This document shows, one piece after another, positions 8,551 to 17,773 of a stretch of 64,000 nt of DNA. Under the pieces are notes generated by a model. The model was not told the DNA's origin, made no database searches, and worked only from the letters and a program-made list of their open reading frames with translations. Origin of the DNA: Bacteroidota bacterium (GTDB lineage Bacteria; Bacteroidota; Bacteroidia; Flavobacteriales_D; Crocinitomicaceae); assembly GCA_006226425.1 (NCBI GenBank), contig SBGX01000010.1, positions 124,001-188,000 of the forward strand. Reading direction: 5' to 3'. The stretch's first letter is position 1. Every line of letters starts with the position of its first letter. Made by a program: the position numbers and the translations under genes.

Positions 8551-10110
8551 ATGGATCGATTAAGTGACGGTGGTAAAAAAGTAGTGCAAAGGAAGCGCCA
8601 TCCAGTAGCTAACTTACTGGGAGAAAATGGAAAACTTCCTCCTCAGGCCGTTGACCTGGAACAAGCAGTCCTTGGGGCAATGATGCTCGAAAAAAATGCT
8701 GTCAATGATACCATTGATATCCTGACTGCCAATAGCTTTTACGATCCGAAACACTATTATATCTTCAAGGCAATTCACGAATTATTCGGTAGTTCAAGCC
8801 CCATCGACCTGTTGACCGTGGTCAACAAATTAAAGTCGGAAGGTGAACTTGAATTGGCCGGCGGTGCCTCTTATGTGTCCCAGTTAACCAACCGGGTGGC
8901 CTCTGCTGCCCACGTGGAATATCATGCGAGGATCATTGCCCAGAAATATATCCAGCGGGAAATTATCCGCATGTGTTCGGATGTATTGAAAGATGCATTC
9001 GACGAGACAACCGACGTTTTTGACCTGCTAAACAAGGCCGAATCAGAATTGTTCAAGATCGCTGAAAACAACATGAAAAAGAATGTGGACAACATGCAAA
9101 GTGTTGTGAAAGAAGCGATTGAAGAAATTGAAAAAGCCGGAAAAAGTGGTGATGGAATCTCTGGAATCCCAACCGGATTCAGGGATTTGGACAGATTGAC
9201 CTCTGGTTGGCAGCGATCGGATATGATCGTTATTGCCGCACGTCCGGCGATGGGAAAAACGGCTTTTGTCCTCTCCATGGCAAGAAATACGGCCGTCGAT
9301 CATGGCATGGGAGTCGCCATCTTCTCTCTGGAGATGTCCTCCGTCCAGCTGGTCAAACGTCTGATTTCAAGTGAATCAAGAATTAGCGCAGAAAAACTTA
9401 GGAAAGGGGACTTACGGGAAGACGAATTTGTTCAACTTCATGCACGGATCAATAAACTTTCGACTGCTCCTATTTTCATCGATGATACTCCCGGATTGAG
9501 TGTCTTTGACCTCCGGGCCAAATGTCGTCGCCTCAAAATGCTCCACAATATTGAGTTAATCATCATTGATTATCTTCAGCTGATGACGGCTGGTGGAACC
9601 AAAAATGCTGGAAACAGGGAGCAAGAAATTTCGACGATTTCCCGTTCGATTAAGGAAATTGCCAAAGAACTCAATGTTCCAATCATTGCCCTGTCCCAGT
9701 TGAGTCGATCGGTAGAGGCACGTGGTGGCGATAAACGCCCGTTGCTTTCCGACTTGAGGGAATCCGGTGCCATTGAGCAGGATGCAGACATCGTATCCTT
9801 CATCTATCGCCCGGAATATTACGGTCTTTTGCAGGACGAAAACGGAGAATCAAACGCAGGTGTCGGAGAAATCATTGTTGCCAAACACCGAAACGGTGCC
9901 CTGGATACCGTCCGACTTAAATTCATCGGTCAGTATGCCCGATTTGAGAACTTTGAAAGTTTTGGCGAGGAATTTGCACCGGTAATCGGATCAGCCATGA
10001 ATGCCAATCATGGATTTGATGAGGCTACGAATAGTAGCTACACGATTAAAAGCAAACTGAACAATGATGATTCATTTGACCTCGAACCGGAAGATGATGT
10101 CCCTTTTTAA
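8551..10110 (+). CDS. dnaB: Replicative DNA helicase DnaB
   Basis: A 519-residue hexameric helicase that unwinds DNA at the replication fork. The N-terminal DnaB domain begins at PPQAVDLEQAVLGAMM, and a linker leads to the RecA-like domain. Walker A is RPAMGKTA (residues 231-238), Walker B lies in ELIIIDYLQLM, and the arginine-finger/H4 region SDLRESGAIEQDADI and IVAKHRNGALDTV are present. No intein interrupts the conserved motifs. The acidic tail ends DLEPEDDVPF. The next gene starts inside its 3' end. Confidence 0.97.
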   Translation: MDRLSDGGKKVVQRKRHPVANLLGENGKLPPQAVDLEQAVLGAMMLEKNAVNDTIDILTANSFYDPKHYYIFKAIHELFGSSSPIDLLTVVNKLKSEGELELAGGASYVSQLTNRVASAAHVEYHARIIAQKYIQREIIRMCSDVLKDAFDETTDVFDLLNKAESELFKIAENNMKKNVDNMQSVVKEAIEEIEKAGKSGDGISGIPTGFRDLDRLTSGWQRSDMIVIAARPAMGKTAFVLSMARNTAVDHGMGVAIFSLEMSSVQLVKRLISSESRISAEKLRKGDLREDEFVQLHARINKLSTAPIFIDDTPGLSVFDLRAKCRRLKMLHNIELIIIDYLQLMTAGGTKNAGNREQEISTISRSIKEIAKELNVPIIALSQLSRSVEARGGDKRPLLSDLRESGAIEQDADIVSFIYRPEYYGLLQDENGESNAGVGEIIVAKHRNGALDTVRLKFIGQYARFENFESFGEEFAPVIGSAMNANHGFDEATNSSYTIKSKLNNDDSFDLEPEDDVPF

Positions 10111-11377
10111 ACAGCATATTCGACGAATAATTGGAAGCGGACTTTTACTTCTGACTTCCTTTCAACTTCAGGCCTCTCAGATCCTAATTCCAATGGATGA
10201 CAGCCAAACGAACCACCTGAAAGCTTATGGTGCTGCGTATTGGATGTTGGAGCAGGAAGTCGTCATTGAATGGCTACTCAATTACCGCGGAGGTTCCTTT
10301 TTATGTCCGAATGCCACTAAAATTGAAGAGGAACTGATCATTCGAAATATCCGCTATGAAATCATCCCGGATGGGACGGCAAATACGATTAAAAATGAAA
10401 TTGCCAACCCGGAAGTCAATCAGGAAATCGTTCAACTCGAAAAAGCACCAAAAATTGCCGTTTATACCCCTGGGGGCAAAATGCCCTGGGATGATGCAGT
10501 TACGCTGGTATTGGAATATGCTGAAATTCCTTATGAAAAGATTTACGATTCCGCAATCATCATGGGTGTACTTCCCGAATATGACTGGTTGCACCTTCAT
10601 CACGAGGATTTCACAGGACAATACGGGAAATTTTACTCTGCCTTCCGGAATGCCCCATGGTATAAAAAACAGGTGCGTGATTCCGAACGCGAAGCGGCAC
10701 AATTAGGATTCAAAAAAGTATCAGCGCTCAAACTGGCGGTTGCGACAAATATCAAAAATTTTGTACTCGGTGGAGGTTTTCTCTTCACCATGTGTAGCGG
10801 AACCGATAGTTTCGATATCGCCCTGGCTGCCCATGGAACGGATATCTGTGAACACATGTTTGATGGAGATCCGATGGACCCCAATGCCCAACAGAAACTG
10901 GATTACGAAAATTCCCTGGCCTTTGAAAATTTCAAATTGGAGAAAAATCCATTTATGTATGAATATTCGGACATCGATGGGACCTTACTGCACCGAAGAT
11001 TACGAGAAAACACCGATAAGTTTACCTTATTCGAATTTTCGGCCAAATGGGATGTCGTTCCTACCATGTTAACACAATGTCATACGGACGTAATCAATGG
11101 ATTCATGGGACAAACGACTGATTTTAAAAAATCCCTCATCAAACCGAACGTACTCGTTATGGGAGAAAACAAAGCCCTTGGAACAGCACGCTACATCCAT
11201 GGAGAATTTGGGCAGGGAACCTGGACTTTTTATGGAGGTCATGACCCGGAAGATTACCAACATCGTGTCTCAGATCCTCCAACTGATTTGAGCTTACATC
11301 CAAACTCGCCCGGATACCGACTCATTTTGAACAATATCCTCTTTCCGGCTGCTAAAAAGAAGAAAAGGAAAACCTAA
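10094..11377 (+). CDS. Secreted AsnB-like protein of Bacteroidota (GATase1-like fold)
   Basis: A 427-residue protein with a signal peptide (IIGSGLLLLTSFQLQASQ), starting at ATG 10094 and overlapping dnaB by 17 bases. Homologues are commonly labelled 'asparagine synthetase B', but I see neither the N-terminal catalytic Cys nor the PPi-loop motif of AsnB, and the protein is exported. Instead it carries an alpha/beta pattern with a glycine-rich nucleophile-elbow-like site, GGGFLFTMCSGTDSFD, and a late FYGGHDPED motif, resembling class I amidotransferase-like or ThuA-like folds. Function is unknown; periplasmic or surface location is expected. Confidence 0.72.
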   Translation: MMSLFKQHIRRIIGSGLLLLTSFQLQASQILIPMDDSQTNHLKAYGAAYWMLEQEVVIEWLLNYRGGSFLCPNATKIEEELIIRNIRYEIIPDGTANTIKNEIANPEVNQEIVQLEKAPKIAVYTPGGKMPWDDAVTLVLEYAEIPYEKIYDSAIIMGVLPEYDWLHLHHEDFTGQYGKFYSAFRNAPWYKKQVRDSEREAAQLGFKKVSALKLAVATNIKNFVLGGGFLFTMCSGTDSFDIALAAHGTDICEHMFDGDPMDPNAQQKLDYENSLAFENFKLEKNPFMYEYSDIDGTLLHRRLRENTDKFTLFEFSAKWDVVPTMLTQCHTDVINGFMGQTTDFKKSLIKPNVLVMGENKALGTARYIHGEFGQGTWTFYGGHDPEDYQHRVSDPPTDLSLHPNSPGYRLILNNILFPAAKKKKRKT

Positions 11378-11378
11378 T

Positions 11379-12986
11379 TTAGCGTACTACGTGAATATAG
11401 CCCACTTTTCGGCTTAATTCCTCCTCACAAATCAATCGGTACTTTAAATCGTAGAAATAAACCCCTTCCTTTACGGGAACCCCATCTGTCATGCCATCCC
11501 AAAAATTATGGGAATCGCTTGTTTCAAAAACGACATTTCCCCACCGATTATAGATGGTCATATCGTATTCAACCACATTATAATGATTGATCAGATGTAT
11601 ATCATTTACCTGATCCTGATTAGCCGTAATAACATTCGGAATGGATTTTACATAAGCCTTGTGCAAATGCGCTGTCATGGAATCCTTCGTAGAACAAATT
11701 CCATTTGAAAGTGTCAACTGAAGTTCTTGAGGTTCCGTAATAACGGTTGCTTCCGTACTGTCCCCGGTAGACCAACTAAAAATATCACCTCCCTGATAAT
11801 ACTCAGGCCGAATAAGGACCTCCTCTCCAATACACATTACGGTATCCGACCCTAAAATAAGCTGTGGAGGTAAAATTACTTTGATTGGAACACTTGCTGA
11901 ATCGACACAACCATTTGCGTCCGTAACGTGCAATTCGACAGTGTAGTCTCCATCATTCGGGTAGGTATAGGAAACCGAATCCCCCGCAGCTCCGCCACCA
12001 TCTCCAAAATCCCATTGAAAATCCAGCAAATCAAAGGAAGAGCTTGAATTGGAAACAAAAGCGTAGGCATTCTCGGTACAAACAGTTGTATCCATCTCAA
12101 TACCTACTGTCAGTCTCTCAGGCAAAGAATCAATCTCAAATTGATACTCCAAGGGTGGGCAATTAGGATCTACTGTTGGGATATTGAGCGTGTAAATTCC
12201 AACTTCACTAATGGACAACTCGTCTGTATTTAATCCACTAAATCCGGGACCTGACCAGATATATTCATCCATACCGTTGATTGCCGTGAGCTTAACGATC
12301 TCATCTCCGCAACCCGGCGTTTCCAAAACGATCTGATCAGAACAAAACGCATCCAAATAGGCGTAGCCCCAATCGATATTGTAAATGCACCAGGAATTCC
12401 GAATCGTAAATGTCAGGGTTTGGCCAATGTAGTCTTTAAGATCAATCGCTGTCAATTTCCATGGCATATAATAAATGGGGTAACAACATTCCCCTGAAAT
12501 ATTTCCCTCTACTCCAAGCGGTGATTTAAAAAAACCTTCTCCGGCCTCTGACTGAGCAAACAGTGTATGTGCTGTACATGGCACAATTGCCCCCGATTCA
12601 TCCTTCACCTCCAGCTCAATATACGATGCTTCAAAAGTACTGTGTGGATAGCCCAGTAAAACGATGGCAAAACTGTAAATGAAATAGCGGTTGTCCTCAT
12701 TGATTTCAATTTCCCTTGAAACGGAAGACTTTAAATAGTCAGCGCTGCCAGGTGACCCATAAGGGTCTTTTTGTCCCAATTTTACGGCATATCGACCCGA
12801 GGTTGCCAGTGAAAAATCTCCGTATGGATCTCGTTGAGATGAATCCACCACCACCACAGACCCACTGGTGTTCCATCCTTCCGCGCTTCCATTTTCAAAA
12901 TCAATATTATCACAGGCAGATTGTCCCCATGAGAAAGTGGCAAATACGAAAAGAGGCAGGATACAGATATATAGTTTAGAGTTCAA
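11379..12986 (-). CDS. T9SS-exported PKD protein with carbohydrate-binding-like N-terminus
   Basis: A 535-residue secreted protein with signal peptide LYICILPLFVFATFSWGQ. About residues 22-210 form a beta-rich domain beginning CDNIDFENGSAEGWN and ending WGYAYLDAFC, typical of surface lectin-like modules. Ig-like and PKD segments follow (FQWDFGDGGGAAGDSVSY is the PKD strand). The last 90 residues carry the type B T9SS sorting domain (IPNVITANQDQVND, MTIYNRWGNVVFE, FWDGMTDGVPVKEGVYFYDL). It is convergent with the AsnB-like gene with one base between the stops. No catalytic motif is seen, so adhesion is the likeliest role. Confidence 0.86.
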   Translation of the reverse strand: MNSKLYICILPLFVFATFSWGQSACDNIDFENGSAEGWNTSGSVVVVDSSQRDPYGDFSLATSGRYAVKLGQKDPYGSPGSADYLKSSVSREIEINEDNRYFIYSFAIVLLGYPHSTFEASYIELEVKDESGAIVPCTAHTLFAQSEAGEGFFKSPLGVEGNISGECCYPIYYMPWKLTAIDLKDYIGQTLTFTIRNSWCIYNIDWGYAYLDAFCSDQIVLETPGCGDEIVKLTAINGMDEYIWSGPGFSGLNTDELSISEVGIYTLNIPTVDPNCPPLEYQFEIDSLPERLTVGIEMDTTVCTENAYAFVSNSSSSFDLLDFQWDFGDGGGAAGDSVSYTYPNDGDYTVELHVTDANGCVDSASVPIKVILPPQLILGSDTVMCIGEEVLIRPEYYQGGDIFSWSTGDSTEATVITEPQELQLTLSNGICSTKDSMTAHLHKAYVKSIPNVITANQDQVNDIHLINHYNVVEYDMTIYNRWGNVVFETSDSHNFWDGMTDGVPVKEGVYFYDLKYRLICEEELSRKVGYIHVVR

Positions 12987-13080
12987 AGTAATTAGGTAAT
13001 CGTTTGTTTAAACATACGAAAAAACCGATCAAGAAGCAAATACTTTTTTTGAGTTCAATCTCACCTATACACACTCCGAA

Positions 13081-13122
13081 CTGTCACTCTGTCAGCCTTC
13101 CTGGAATGGCATAATCATTGAC
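13081..13122 (+). promoter_or_regulatory. Tandem CTGTCA repeats and sigma-54-like element upstream of htpG
   Basis: CTGTCA occurs at 13081-13086 and again at 13089-13094, an 8-base period. Thirteen bases further, TGGCA (13107-13111) and TTGAC (13118-13122) have the GG-N10-G spacing of a -24/-12 promoter, though the -12 has GA in place of GC. No TAnnTTTG box is present between here and the htpG start. This is probably a heat-shock-type control region; the assignment is inference. Confidence 0.4.
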
Positions 13123-13169
13123 TTCTCCCTACCAGTAATAGTTAATTCAATAAAAATTAAAATAGGCGT

Positions 13170-15050
13170 ATGAAAACAGGTCAAATTAATGTCCAAACGG
13201 AAAATATCTTTCCGATCATTAAAAAGTTCTTGTATTCAGATCATGAAATATTCCTGAGAGAACTTGTCTCCAATGCGGTAGATGCTTCACAGAAATTAAA
13301 GGTCCTTTCCGGAAATGGAGAGTTTAAGGGCGAGTTGGGAGAACTTCGAGTCGATGTTTTGCTTGACAAAGAAGCTAAAACGCTCACTATTCGGGATCGT
13401 GGGATTGGGATGAGTGAGGAAGAAATCGATAAGTACATTAACCAGATTGCCTTTTCCGGAGCGGAAGAGTTCGTACAAAAATACAAGGGAAAAGAAGGTT
13501 CCGAAAGCATTATCGGGCACTTCGGTCTCGGATTTTATTCAGCCTTCATGGTTGCCGAAAAAGTGCAAATCAGATCACTTTCCAGAAATGAAGGAGCCAA
13601 AGCGGTTCAATGGGAAAGCAACGGTTCTCCTGAATATACGATCACGGAAATCGAAAAAGATGACCGGGGAACGGATATCGTGCTCTTCATCAACGAAGAG
13701 TCAGCTGAATTCCTTGAGAAATCTCGAATTCAGGAAATTCTGAACAAATATTGTAAATTCCTTCCCGTACCCGTATTCTTTGGGACCAAGACGGAATACA
13801 TCGATTCTCCTGATGGAGAAAAAGATGAGAATGGAAAAGTGAAACGTGTGGCCACGGAAGTTCCAAACCAGGTGAACAACCCGGGTCCGGCCTGGACGAA
13901 AGCTCCGGTGGATTTGAAAGACGAAGATTACAAGTCCTTTTATCGAGAACTTTACCCAATGACTTTCGAGGATCCTTTGTTCCACATCCATCTAAATGTG
14001 GACTACCCCTTCAATCTCACTGGAATCCTGTACTTCCCGAAAATTAAAGAGCATGTGGAAGTGCAACGAAACAAGATCAACCTCTACTGTAATCAGGTAT
14101 TCATCACGGATAGCGTGGAGGAAATTGTTCCTGAATTCCTGACGCTCCTGCATGGAGTAATTGATTCTCCAGACATTCCATTGAACGTCTCCAGATCCTA
14201 TTTGCAAAGTGATGGAAACGTCAAGAAAATCTCTTCTCACATCACTAAAAAGGTTGCTGACAAATTGGCAGAAATGTTCAAGAAAGATCGGGCCGACTTT
14301 GAAGGCAAGTGGAATGACCTGAAAATCTTTGTTCAGTATGGGATGTTGTCTGAAGACAAATTTGCCGAAAAAGCGAAGAAATTTAGTTTACTTCAGAATA
14401 CGGAAAACAAATACTTTACCCTGGAAGAGTACCGTGAACAAATCAAGGCGCTTCAGACGGACAAGGATGAGAAACAAGTGATCCTGTACACCAATGATCC
14501 GGAAGGGCAATACGCTTTCGTAAAGGCCGCTAAAGAAAGAGGGTATGATGTTCTGGTACTCGATGGTCCTTTGGCCACTCACTGGATCTCTAAAATGGAG
14601 CAGTCCGAAGAAAAACTTTCTTTCGCCCGCGTAGATTCAGACAGCCTGGACAAACTAATTCAGAAAGATGAAGAAATCCCTTCCAAACTAAGCAAAGAGG
14701 AGGAAGAAAAGCTCAAGCCACTGTTTGAATCAAGTGTTGCTGCAGATAAATTCAGAGTTGAATTTGAGAGCATGAGCGAAGCAGAAGCTCCAATCCTGAT
14801 CACGCAACCTGAGTTCATGAGAAGAATGAAGGAACAGCAACAATTCGGTGGTTTTGGTGCATTCCCGGAAAGCTATCAGTTGGTTGTGAACAGCAATCAC
14901 CCAAAAATCGGGGATTTACTGAAGGAAAAAACGAAGAAAAAACAAACTCAAAAGGTGAAACAACTAACCGATTTGGCATTACTTTCTCAAGGAATGCTTA
15001 AGGGAGAGGCACTCAACGAGTTTATTGAACGAAATATCGAATTGGTTTAA
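13170..15050 (+). CDS. htpG: Molecular chaperone HtpG (Hsp90)
   Basis: A 626-residue ATP-dependent chaperone, full length compared with E. coli (624). The N-terminal GHKL ATPase domain shows the Bergerat motifs ELVSNAVDAS, RDRGIGM and GHFGLGFYSAFMVA. The middle domain contains YFPKIKEHVEVQRNKINLYC, and the client-binding region shows IPLNVSRSYLQSD. The C-terminal dimerisation domain ends NEFIERNIELV. It is transcribed alone from a leader of about 160 bases and followed by a hairpin, so it is probably monocistronic and stress-controlled. Confidence 0.98.
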   Translation: MKTGQINVQTENIFPIIKKFLYSDHEIFLRELVSNAVDASQKLKVLSGNGEFKGELGELRVDVLLDKEAKTLTIRDRGIGMSEEEIDKYINQIAFSGAEEFVQKYKGKEGSESIIGHFGLGFYSAFMVAEKVQIRSLSRNEGAKAVQWESNGSPEYTITEIEKDDRGTDIVLFINEESAEFLEKSRIQEILNKYCKFLPVPVFFGTKTEYIDSPDGEKDENGKVKRVATEVPNQVNNPGPAWTKAPVDLKDEDYKSFYRELYPMTFEDPLFHIHLNVDYPFNLTGILYFPKIKEHVEVQRNKINLYCNQVFITDSVEEIVPEFLTLLHGVIDSPDIPLNVSRSYLQSDGNVKKISSHITKKVADKLAEMFKKDRADFEGKWNDLKIFVQYGMLSEDKFAEKAKKFSLLQNTENKYFTLEEYREQIKALQTDKDEKQVILYTNDPEGQYAFVKAAKERGYDVLVLDGPLATHWISKMEQSEEKLSFARVDSDSLDKLIQKDEEIPSKLSKEEEEKLKPLFESSVAADKFRVEFESMSEAEAPILITQPEFMRRMKEQQQFGGFGAFPESYQLVVNSNHPKIGDLLKEKTKKKQTQKVKQLTDLALLSQGMLKGEALNEFIERNIELV

Positions 15051-15054
15051 GCGA

Positions 15055-15078
15055 AATGGCCGGTTGAAACCGGCCATT
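15055..15078 (+). terminator. Hairpin after htpG
   Basis: An 11-base perfect inverted repeat (AATGGCCGGTT / AACCGGCCATT) with a 2-base loop starts 5 bases after the htpG stop. The following T-tract is short and offset (CACTTTT), so it may terminate only partly, or stabilise the mRNA end. Confidence 0.6.
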
Positions 15079-15105
15079 CACTTTTGATCACAAAAATGAA
15101 ACGTC

Positions 15106-15891
15106 TTGTTTAAATGGATTGGGGCCGTTGCAGGCTATTTTTTACTGGGAAGGAGATTTGTAGGTGCTCTATTGGGCTTCTTTGTCGGATCTTTTATTGA
15201 TAACTTTCAACAGGTTCGCAATGTGGCAGAAAATGCCCGAGCCAACGGAGGACAATATCGACGCGGTTTTTCTTCAGATGATCTCTTTGGAATCTATCAA
15301 CAACAAAGTAGTCAACACGATTTTGCAACAATGCTCATGGCCTTGTCTGCTGCGGTCATGCAGGCAGATGGAAAAGTATTGCATGCCGAATTAAATTATG
15401 TCAAGAACTTCCTGTCTCAACAATTTGGGCCACAATTCAATGCCTCGCACCTCCAGGTACTGAAAAAATTTCTGGATGCGGATCAGATTCCACTGGAACA
15501 AATTTGTTCAGATATTCAGCGACGTTTAGCTCCTGAATCGAGGGTTCAACTTCTTTATTACTTATTTGGAATTGCCAAATCAGACGGACACGTTTCGGAA
15601 ACGGAAATGAAAGTCATTGAGCGCATTGCCGGACTCATGGGAATACGTGGTGGTGAGTTTGAAAGCGTCAGCAACATGTTCTACCGCAATCCGGATTCGG
15701 ACTTTAAAGTCCTGGAACTAAGCCCTGATGCCACGAACGAAGAAATCAAAAAAGCTTACCGGAAAATGGCTGTCAAGTACCACCCTGATAAAGTTGCTCA
15801 ACTAGGAGAAGAATATCAAAAAGGGGCCAAGGAAAAATTTCAAAAGGTACAGGAAGCCTACGAAAACCTCAAAAAATCGCGAGGTTTCTAA
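15106..15891 (+). CDS. TerB-like / DnaJ-domain membrane co-chaperone (DjlA type)
   Basis: A 261-residue protein. A glycine-rich N-terminal segment (IGAVAGYFLLG and GALLGFFVGSFID, about residues 5-30) resembles the membrane segment of DjlA. A TerB-like helical domain follows (about 65-170, with AAVMQADGKVLHAEL and AKSDGHVSETEM). A C-terminal J domain contains the HPD motif in MAVKYHPDK (about 200-260), so it should stimulate DnaK at the membrane. The start is TTG at 15106; no in-frame ATG precedes it. A five-codon ORF (15096-15113) ends across this TTG. Placement after htpG suggests a chaperone pairing. Confidence 0.85.
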   Translation: MFKWIGAVAGYFLLGRRFVGALLGFFVGSFIDNFQQVRNVAENARANGGQYRRGFSSDDLFGIYQQQSSQHDFATMLMALSAAVMQADGKVLHAELNYVKNFLSQQFGPQFNASHLQVLKKFLDADQIPLEQICSDIQRRLAPESRVQLLYYLFGIAKSDGHVSETEMKVIERIAGLMGIRGGEFESVSNMFYRNPDSDFKVLELSPDATNEEIKKAYRKMAVKYHPDKVAQLGEEYQKGAKEKFQKVQEAYENLKKSRGF

Positions 15892-17238
15892 TTACATTCC
15901 CGGCATTCCTTTCATTCCGCGAAGCTGCTTCATCATTCCCATCATGTTCTTGGGATTGCTCATCATCTTCATCATTTTTCGGGTATCTTCAAATTGCTTT
16001 AAGAGCTTATTAACCTCCTGAACAGAACGTCCGCTTCCCTGGGCAATTCTATTTTTTCTGGAACCATTCAGCAAGGATGGATTCGCTCTTTCCTTCGGAG
16101 TCATGGAGTGAATAATCGCTTCGATATGCTTCAATGCATCATCCTGAATATCCACATCCTTCATCGCTTTACTCATTCCAGGCATCATCCCGACGAGGTC
16201 TTTGACGTTCCCCATCTTCTTGATCTGCTGCAACTGCCCCAAAAAGTCATTGAAATCAAACTGATCTTTCTGAATTCGCTTTTGAAGTTTTCGAGCCTCT
16301 TCCTCATCAAACTGCTCCTGAGCACGTTCAACCAGGGATACAACATCTCCCATCCCTAAGATTCGATCCGCCATCCGGCTGGGGTAGAAAACATCGATAG
16401 CATCCATTTTTTCACCAGTCCCGATAAACTTGATCGGCTTGTCGACAATTGCTTTAATTGACAAAGCTGCACCACCCCGGGTATCCCCATCAAGCTTGGT
16501 AAGTACAACACCATCAAAATCAATCTTATCATTGAAGGCTTTAGCCGTATTGACCGCATCCTGACCTGTCATGGAATCTACCACGAACAGGGTCTCTGTT
16601 GGCTTAATTGCAAGTTTGACTGCCTCAATCTCATCCATCATCTCCTTGTCCACTGCCAGACGTCCGGCCGTATCGACAATTACCACGTTGAATGAATTAC
16701 TTTTAGCGTATTTAATGGCCTCTTCAGCAATCCTCACCGGATTCTTTTCCTCCCGATTAGAGAATACTTCTACCTGAAGTTGCTCTCCGAGTACATGCAA
16801 CTGATCAATCGCAGCAGGTCGGTAAACATCACAGGCTACCAATAATGGTTTCTTCCCTTTTTTATTCTTCAGATAATTCGCCAACTTTCCGGAAAAGGTC
16901 GTCTTACCAGACCCTTGCAGACCAGACATCAAAATGATTCCCGGATTTCCCTGGAAATTGATCTGCTGCTCATTTCCTCCCATCAATTCGATCAACTGCT
17001 CATGACAGATTTTTGTCATCAACTGTCCCGGAGTAATTGAGGTCAGCACATCTCGTCCAAGCGCCTCTTCTTTCACCTTTTGGGTAAACTCTTTCGCCGT
17101 CTTGAAGTTAACATCCGCATCTAGCAGCGCACGTCGTACTTCTTTCAACGTTTCTGCTACATTGATTTCCGTGATTTGTCCATGACCTTTCAGGACTTTG
17201 AAAGCTCTCTCGAATTTTTCCGTCAGATTTTCAAACAT
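15892..17238 (-). CDS. ffh: Signal recognition particle protein Ffh
   Basis: A 448-residue SRP54 GTPase that binds 4.5S RNA and hydrophobic signal sequences and delivers ribosomes to FtsY. The N domain is followed by the G domain with P-loop GLQGSGKTTFSGKLA, DVYRPAAIDQL, DTAGRLAVD and TKLDGD. The C-terminal M domain is methionine-rich (KMMKMMSNPKNMMGMMKQL) with the RNA-binding RIAQGSGRSVQEVN. Its stop abuts the stop of the convergent DnaJ-domain gene with no gap. No ffs RNA gene was recognised nearby. Confidence 0.98.
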   Translation of the reverse strand: MFENLTEKFERAFKVLKGHGQITEINVAETLKEVRRALLDADVNFKTAKEFTQKVKEEALGRDVLTSITPGQLMTKICHEQLIELMGGNEQQINFQGNPGIILMSGLQGSGKTTFSGKLANYLKNKKGKKPLLVACDVYRPAAIDQLHVLGEQLQVEVFSNREEKNPVRIAEEAIKYAKSNSFNVVIVDTAGRLAVDKEMMDEIEAVKLAIKPTETLFVVDSMTGQDAVNTAKAFNDKIDFDGVVLTKLDGDTRGGAALSIKAIVDKPIKFIGTGEKMDAIDVFYPSRMADRILGMGDVVSLVERAQEQFDEEEARKLQKRIQKDQFDFNDFLGQLQQIKKMGNVKDLVGMMPGMSKAMKDVDIQDDALKHIEAIIHSMTPKERANPSLLNGSRKNRIAQGSGRSVQEVNKLLKQFEDTRKMMKMMSNPKNMMGMMKQLRGMKGMPGM

Positions 17239-17257
17239 AGAACGATTGATTTTACTG

Positions 17258-17265
17258 CAAAAGTA
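17258..17265 (-). promoter_or_regulatory. -7 box (TACTTTTG) of ffh
   Basis: On the minus strand TACTTTTG matches TAnnTTTG, ending 19 bases before the ffh ATG. No good -33 element is seen. Confidence 0.45.
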
Positions 17266-17380
17266 AGGAATTTAGAGTAGATTCTCCCGGGCTTTCGGCT
17301 TTTAGTAAAGGATATTCTTTCATATCCGCACCGAAAGCTTAACTTTACAGCTAGAATTTGTTCTTTCAGAAGTTTACGGA

Positions 17381-17773
17381 ATGGACCAACGATTTGGCAA
17401 GGCATACAAATTATGCAGTCAAAAAGCGATCACGGAATTGTTTGAACGGCATCAGAATGTTCGGCAATTTCCCTTTTTACTGCACTATGCAACCCTTGAT
17501 CTTCCGACGTCCAGGAAGTTTCAAATTGTCATTTCCGCTCCGAAAAGAATTTTTCGGAAAGCACATGACCGAAACCGTATCAAACGACTGACCCGGGAAG
17601 CCTTTCGAAAAAACAAATTCATACTGGAAGAATTCCTGAATGATCGCCCTGAACAACTGGGCCTTTTTTTGATCTACACCGGAAAAGAAGAATTCCAGTA
17701 CGCTATGATCGAGCAAAAGATGGCTCGATTAATGCACAAACTGATTGAAGAACTTAAATTGAAAGAATCATGA
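17381..17773 (+). CDS. rnpA: Ribonuclease P protein component
   Basis: A 130-residue basic protein that assists the RNase P ribozyme in maturing tRNA 5' ends. The diagnostic RNR motif is present (KAHDRNRIKRLTREAFRKNK), with the preceding FQIVISAPKRIFRKA strand and the N-terminal FGKAYKLCSQKAI. Length is typical. Unlike in many bacteria it is not next to rpmH, which lies 29 kb away on the other strand. It overlaps the ctpA-like gene by ATGA, so the two form an operon. Confidence 0.95.
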   Translation: MDQRFGKAYKLCSQKAITELFERHQNVRQFPFLLHYATLDLPTSRKFQIVISAPKRIFRKAHDRNRIKRLTREAFRKNKFILEEFLNDRPEQLGLFLIYTGKEEFQYAMIEQKMARLMHKLIEELKLKES

